The translations under genes and the position numbers were made by a program. From Abyssibius alkaniclasticus (GTDB lineage: Bacteria > Pseudomonadota > Alphaproteobacteria > Rhodobacterales > Rhodobacteraceae): a stretch of 64,000 bases of DNA. The notes under the pieces were generated by a model that made no database searches, was not told where the DNA came from, and saw only the letters and a list, made by a program, of their open reading frames with translations. The DNA lies in the NCBI RefSeq assembly GCF_020447305.1, contig NZ_CP095732.1:124001-188000 (forward strand), read 5' to 3'. Position 1 is the stretch's first letter; each line of letters begins with the position of its first letter. Shown here one piece after another: positions 60,165 to 64,000 of the stretch.

Positions 60165-60564
60165 AGCCGACGGACTTTCGCGGCAATTCGTGCCGCGCGG
60201 CACTGTGCCGGGCTGGATTTCTACGCTTCAGGTGATGCTCGACCTTATCCTTGTCGGCATGTTCGTGCATTTGCGCTGCGAGACAATGGAGGGCGAGATT
60301 TCCAAGCTCGAATCCCGCCGGCTAAGCGCGAAACTACAGCGTGAAAACAGCAAAACGCAGGCGGCTTCGGGCATTGTCATGCCGCGTTCGGAACGACTGC
60401 TCTGGTTGAAGGAAACCGGCCCGCTGCTTGTGGGTATGGGCTTTGCTCAGGTGATTCATACGGCCAAGGCGGGCGACAAGGTTATCCTGACCATCCGCCC
60501 GGATACCGGCCAGATCCGCAAGGTCAGGAACCTGACACGGCCGCGCAAATGGTGGCAGCATTGA
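60142..60564 (+). CDS. Hypothetical basic protein
   Basis: 140 residues, basic, beginning MSKRKKVEADG and ending RPRKWWQH. One possible helix at about 25-43. Family not recognised. It overlaps the ACT gene by 23 bp and the GNAT gene by 16 bp, so all three are probably one transcript with argG. Confidence 0.65.
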   Translation: MSKRKKVEADGLSRQFVPRGTVPGWISTLQVMLDLILVGMFVHLRCETMEGEISKLESRRLSAKLQRENSKTQAASGIVMPRSERLLWLKETGPLLVGMGFAQVIHTAKAGDKVILTIRPDTGQIRKVRNLTRPRKWWQH

Positions 60565-61031
60565 GCAGGTTTTCAACCCGTGCCGTGACCTGGGACAATG
60601 TGAATGCCCTGATGAAGCTTAGGCTTGCGCCGGGGCAGGAGAGGTTTGTCGCCCCCAACCCCGTAACCATTGCGCAAGCGGCTTACGAGCCGGCGGCAGA
60701 CTTGCTGGCGCTTTACGCGGGCGATGCGCCTGTCGGGCTGATGTCAATTCTGGATATGACCCGCGAGGGGCCAAGCATTTCGGATGGCGAGCCGCGCGAC
60801 GGGGCGTTCATTTGGCGGCTGATGGTTGATGTCCGCCAGCAAGGCCGCGGCTATGGCAAGGCGGCGCTTGGGGCGGCGGCGGTTTGGGCGAAGGCCCGGG
60901 GGCTGAAAAAGCTTTATGTTTCCACCGTGCCGGGCGATGGCAGCCCGCGCCCGTTTTACGAGGCCCGGGGCTTTGCCGCCACGGGCGATGTGGTGGATGG
61001 CGAAGACCTGTTGTTGCTGCGCATCGATTGA
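60549..61031 (+). CDS. GNAT family N-acetyltransferase
   Basis: 160 residues with FIWRLMVDVRQQGRGYGKAALG (acetyl-CoA loop) and a C-terminal PFYEARGFAATGD. Substrate unknown. Starts inside the preceding gene's end. Confidence 0.85.
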   Translation: MVAALSRFSTRAVTWDNVNALMKLRLAPGQERFVAPNPVTIAQAAYEPAADLLALYAGDAPVGLMSILDMTREGPSISDGEPRDGAFIWRLMVDVRQQGRGYGKAALGAAAVWAKARGLKKLYVSTVPGDGSPRPFYEARGFAATGDVVDGEDLLLLRID

Positions 61032-61080
61032 ACCGCTGGCGTGCAGATCGGCCCTGCCCGCCTTTGCCTGGCCGGGCCTG

Positions 61081-61368
61081 TCAGCCAAAGGCCGACATGC
61101 TGGCCTGCAAAAACTGGCGCAGAAAGAAAATGCCGAAGATCAGCACAAGCGGGGCCAGGTCCAGCCCCGCCATTGGCGGCAATACCCGGCGGATGGGCAC
61201 ATAAATCGGCTGGAGCAGCTTGTTCAGCCCGAACCAAAGCTGGGCCACAAGCGGCTGGCGCAGGTTCAGCACCTCGAAATTGATCAGCCAGCTCATCACG
61301 ATATGGGCGATGATGACATACCAAAACGCATCGAGTGCGAAGCTGAGGATATAGTAAAGCTGTTGCAT
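61081..61368 (-). CDS. YggT family membrane protein
   Basis: 95 residues from ATG 61368, two YggT helices (about 4-27 and 65-85) with IYVPIRRVLPPMAGLDLAPLV between. Small inner-membrane protein, possibly in osmotic or cell-division contexts elsewhere. A longer frame overlaps the divergent thioesterase gene. Confidence 0.9.
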   Translation of the reverse strand: MQQLYYILSFALDAFWYVIIAHIVMSWLINFEVLNLRQPLVAQLWFGLNKLLQPIYVPIRRVLPPMAGLDLAPLVLIFGIFFLRQFLQASMSAFG

Positions 61369-61490
61369 AAGCGGCCCTGATTGCGGTGCGCCAACAGGTA
61401 GTCGCTGCGCGCCCACAGGGCAAGAGGCGAACGCGAGGTCATGTCTTGCCAATTTCGTGAGCGGGCGGCAGAAAGCTGGCGGAGGGCCCG

Positions 61491-62039
61491 ATGTATCCAT
61501 TCATCCGCATGGCTTGGCAAATGTTCAAGCACCGCAACGACCCAAGGCTTGGCTTTGAGGATGTGCATGTCAGCCAGCATTATTGCCTGCCCTGGGATCT
61601 GGATATGTGGCGCGAGCTGAACAATGGCCGCACGCTGACGCTGTTCGATCTTGGGCGCATCCCGCTGGCCATGCGCGTGGGGCTGGCGGATGTGTTGCGG
61701 CGAAACCGCTGGGGGCTGACAATGGCGGGCGCAACGGTGCGCTATCGTCGCCGTGTGCGCGCGCTCCACAAGGTTGAAATGCACAGCCGCGCGCTGGGGC
61801 ATGACGGGCGGTTCATCTATCTGCAACAAAGCATGTGGCGGGGCGGCGAGGCGCTGAATTCGGTGGTCTATCGTTCTGCCGTGACCAGCAAAAACGGCAT
61901 CGTGCCTGTGGCCGAGGTGCTGGAGGCGATGGGCGCGACCGGCTGGAACCCGCCCCTGCCCGACTGGGTGCAGGCCTGGGCTGATGTTGAAGCAATGCGC
62001 CAATGGCCGCCCGAAGATCTTCCGCGCGAATCCGCCTGA
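61491..62039 (+). CDS. Acyl-CoA thioesterase-like (hot-dog fold) protein
   Basis: 182 residues preceded by GGAGGGCCCG. WDLDMWRELNNGRTLTLFDLGR and MAGATVRYRRRVRALHKVEMHSR are typical of the 4HBT_2/THEM6-type thioesterases. No catalytic residue can be assigned with certainty. Substrate unknown. Confidence 0.8.
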   Translation: MYPFIRMAWQMFKHRNDPRLGFEDVHVSQHYCLPWDLDMWRELNNGRTLTLFDLGRIPLAMRVGLADVLRRNRWGLTMAGATVRYRRRVRALHKVEMHSRALGHDGRFIYLQQSMWRGGEALNSVVYRSAVTSKNGIVPVAEVLEAMGATGWNPPLPDWVQAWADVEAMRQWPPEDLPRESA

Positions 62040-62121
62040 GCGTGCATTTGAAGGCTTGAACGCCGCGCGCAGCCCGCGCACACTCGCCCCCAAGCCGAAT
62101 ACGGCAATTTGGGGGGTGAGC

Positions 62122-63477
62122 ATGGGCGACAGGGCCATGAATGCAGGCGCAAAGCGGCGCGGAATTTGGGGCTGGATGCTGTTTGACTGGGCCACGCAGC
62201 CCTTTCACACGCTGGTCGTGACCTTCATTTTCGCGCCCTATGTCTATGTGCATCTGGCCGAAACTGCTGCCGAAGGCCAGGCGGCCTGGGCGCAGACCAC
62301 GACAATCGCCTCGATCATCATCGCCTTTCTTGCGCCCGTTCTCGGGGCGATTGCCGACCAGTCCGGCCCGCGCAAACCGTGGATTGCCGCCTTTGGCGTG
62401 CTGTTTGTCATCGGCTGTTTCGGGCTATGGGGGGCGGTGCCGAACATGGCAGACCCAACGATGATCCTGGTCTATTTCGCCGCCGCCTTCATCGGCGCCG
62501 AAATGATGCTGGTTTTTGCCAATGCCATGCTGCCCGATCTTGGCGACCGCGCCGAAATCGGCCGCATTTCCGGTGCGGGCTGGGGCTTTGGCTATCTGGG
62601 CGGCGTGGTGATCCTGTTCATCGTGCTGCTGTTCATGTCACCTTTGCCCGATTCCGATGTCACGATGCTGGGCATCACACCGATTTTCGGGCTGGATGTG
62701 GCACAGGGTGAGCCGGCCCGCGCCACCGGCCCGCTTTCCGCAATCTGGTTCCTGATTTTCGTGCTGCCGTTGTTTTTATGGACACCGGACACCGCCAAAC
62801 GGCGCGCCCTGGGCGGTGTTGTGAGGAACGGGCTGGCCAGCCTTGGGCGCACGGTGGCAAGCCTGCCGCGCCACCGCTCGCTGTTCACCTATCTGATGGC
62901 CAGCCCGTTTTACCGCGATGCCTTGCTGGCGCTTTACCTGTTTGGCGGCATTTACGCGGCGGGCGTGCTGGGCTGGTCGGCGTTCTTGCTGGGCATTTTC
63001 GGCATCATCGCCGCGCTGACCGGGGCTGCGGGCGCATGGATTGGCGGGATTTTCGACCAGCGCAAAGGCCCCAAACCGGTGATTGTGTCTGCCGTTCTGC
63101 TGCTCATTCTCGTCGGGCTGGTCACGGTATCAACCTCGCGCGGCATGATCATCGGTATCGCGGTCGACCCGGAAAGCAACCTTGCCGATATCGTGTTCAT
63201 GGCCTGCGGGGCGATCATTGGCGCGGCAGGTGGCGCGCTTTGGGGGGCGTCGCGCACCTTGCTGGTGCATCAGGCCGAGGGGCGGATGCCAATGGCCGAA
63301 GCCTTCGGGCTTTACGCGCTGTCGGGCAAGGCCACGGCCTTTATCGGCCCGTCGCTCATTTATGTCGCCACGCGCTATTTTGACAGCCAGCAGCTTGGCG
63401 TAACCCCAGTGGTGGGGCTTTTCGTTCTGGGGCTGGTGCTGTTATTGATGGTCAAGGTCGAGCGAAAGGAAGGCTGA
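62122..63477 (+). CDS. MFS transporter, UMF1/ATG22-like
   Basis: 451 residues from ATG 62122 (GGGGGGTGAGC upstream); about twelve membrane helices. GWMLFDWATQPFHTLVVTFIFAPY at the N-terminus and a DLGDRAEIGRISGAGWGFGYLGG loop are signatures of the UMF1 family, whose yeast member Atg22 exports amino acids from vacuoles. Substrate unknown. The next gene starts one base inside its stop. Confidence 0.9.
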   Translation: MGDRAMNAGAKRRGIWGWMLFDWATQPFHTLVVTFIFAPYVYVHLAETAAEGQAAWAQTTTIASIIIAFLAPVLGAIADQSGPRKPWIAAFGVLFVIGCFGLWGAVPNMADPTMILVYFAAAFIGAEMMLVFANAMLPDLGDRAEIGRISGAGWGFGYLGGVVILFIVLLFMSPLPDSDVTMLGITPIFGLDVAQGEPARATGPLSAIWFLIFVLPLFLWTPDTAKRRALGGVVRNGLASLGRTVASLPRHRSLFTYLMASPFYRDALLALYLFGGIYAAGVLGWSAFLLGIFGIIAALTGAAGAWIGGIFDQRKGPKPVIVSAVLLLILVGLVTVSTSRGMIIGIAVDPESNLADIVFMACGAIIGAAGGALWGASRTLLVHQAEGRMPMAEAFGLYALSGKATAFIGPSLIYVATRYFDSQQLGVTPVVGLFVLGLVLLLMVKVERKEG

Positions 63478-64000
63478 TGCGCTTTGGTTTCATTCTGGCG
63501 GCGCTGCTGGCATTTGCAGCACCCGCGCTGGCACAAACCCCCGCAAAAGAGCTGTTTGGCGCGCAGACCACCGCTTCGCGCGGCTGGAACACGCCCTTTG
63601 GCTCTTATGCGCGTGGCTGCCTGCGCTCGGGCGACCAACTGGCCGAAACCGGGCCAGGCTGGCAGGCGATGCGCCTGAGCCGGAACCGCAACTGGGGCCA
63701 TCCCAGCCTGATCAGCTTTATCGAACGGCTGGGCGCCGCCGCCCAAGGCGCGGGCTGGGCGGGGATATATGTGGGCGACATGTCGCAACCCCGCGGCGGG
63801 CCAATGCTGACCGGCCATTCCAGCCACCAGATCGGGCTGGATGCCGATATCTGGATGTTGCCGCCACGCAGCCTGAACCTGAGCCCGCAAGAGCGCGAGA
63901 CGATCAGTTCGGTCAATATTGCCACCGAAGATTTTTCATCGGTCAGCAGCAACTGGACGGCATCGCATATGGCCGTGATACGCGCCGCAGCGTCCGACCC
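63477..64000 (+). CDS. mepA: Penicillin-insensitive murein endopeptidase, 5' part
   Basis: The first 174 residues are inside the window and run off the right edge. Signal peptide (1-19) ends ALAQ. The LAS-metallopeptidase zinc motif GHSSHQIGLDADIW (113-126, H114 and the DAD aspartates) identifies MepA, which cuts D-Ala-mDAP cross-links in peptidoglycan. One-base overlap with the MFS gene. Confidence 0.93.
   Translation, partial: MRFGFILAALLAFAAPALAQTPAKELFGAQTTASRGWNTPFGSYARGCLRSGDQLAETGPGWQAMRLSRNRNWGHPSLISFIERLGAAAQGAGWAGIYVGDMSQPRGGPMLTGHSSHQIGLDADIWMLPPRSLNLSPQERETISSVNIATEDFSSVSSNWTASHMAVIRAAASD

Overview
The window is chromosomal DNA of a GC-rich alphaproteobacterium, almost certainly in the Rhodobacterales (Rhodobacteraceae). 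The evidence is gene content and neighbourhoods typical of that order: lysA with a TIGR02302/DUF4175 gene, argH divergent from a TlpA-type thioredoxin, PhaR with phaAB, an AldR-type regulator divergent from ald, small DUF465, DUF1244 and DUF2007 proteins, and ETF-QO. Genes are tightly packed on both strands. Most are housekeeping, coding covers nearly everything, and no rRNA, tRNA, CRISPR array, phage or transposase was found. Genus cannot be assigned from what is visible.

Layout. 1-6.1 kb: lysA operon (DUF2834, lysA, TIGR02302), a periplasmic molybdopterin-fold protein, argH with a tiny LptM-like lipoprotein, and divergent tlpA. 6.1-14.5 kb: tag, an EAL phosphodiesterase, then a polyhydroxyalkanoate locus (phaR; a 47-residue protein coupled to a short PhaC-like protein; phaA; phaB), followed by an ATP-grasp, glutamine-amidotransferase and EamA run. 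14.5-22.5 kb: DUF465, an RNA-methyltransferase-like gene, DUF2007, long-chain polyprenyl diphosphate synthase, ispE, a TPR protein, ETF-QO, alkD-like, greA. 22.5-28.7 kb: a molybdenum-cofactor island read leftwards (fdhD, two small proteins, mobA, mobB, moeA), then azlCD. 28.7-32.7 kb: aldR/ald, mscS and mscL interspersed with a local family of 25-bp palindromic repeats, then ytoQ. 32.7-39.7 kb: pheT, pheS, an RTX-like protein, rpmI-rplT, pyk. 39.8-44.5 kb: N-formylglutamate amidohydrolase, DUF1244, a ZnuA-type protein behind two putative Zur boxes, a D-amino-acid transaminase/dipeptide-epimerase operon, and a degenerate receiver protein. 44.6-53 kb: cobD, a fumarylacetoacetase-family gene, an ABC-F ATPase, GNAT, a serine hydrolase, maiA-like and thiolase. 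53-54 kb: a compact MerR/MerT/GDCCVxC locus with a classic 19-bp-spaced promoter. 54-64 kb: a YbfF-like esterase, ilvA with two paralogous membrane proteins, a sulfotransferase-like gene, argG, ACT and GNAT genes, YggT, a thioesterase, an MFS transporter and the start of mepA.

How genes work together. phaA and phaB make (R)-3-hydroxybutyryl-CoA for a PHA synthase; PhaR probably controls the locus. fdhD, mobA, mobB and moeA serve molybdo-enzymes. The epimerase and D-amino-acid transaminase look like a murein-peptide salvage module. argG and argH are both present but 53 kb apart. Many genes overlap by 1-14 bp, and several convergent pairs share their stop codons, so the genome looks economical in intergenic space. 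The least conventional parts are the pha locus with its 47-residue partner, the minimal mer-like locus, the repeat clusters around the mechanosensitive channels, and the two unknown proteins inside the molybdenum-cofactor island.
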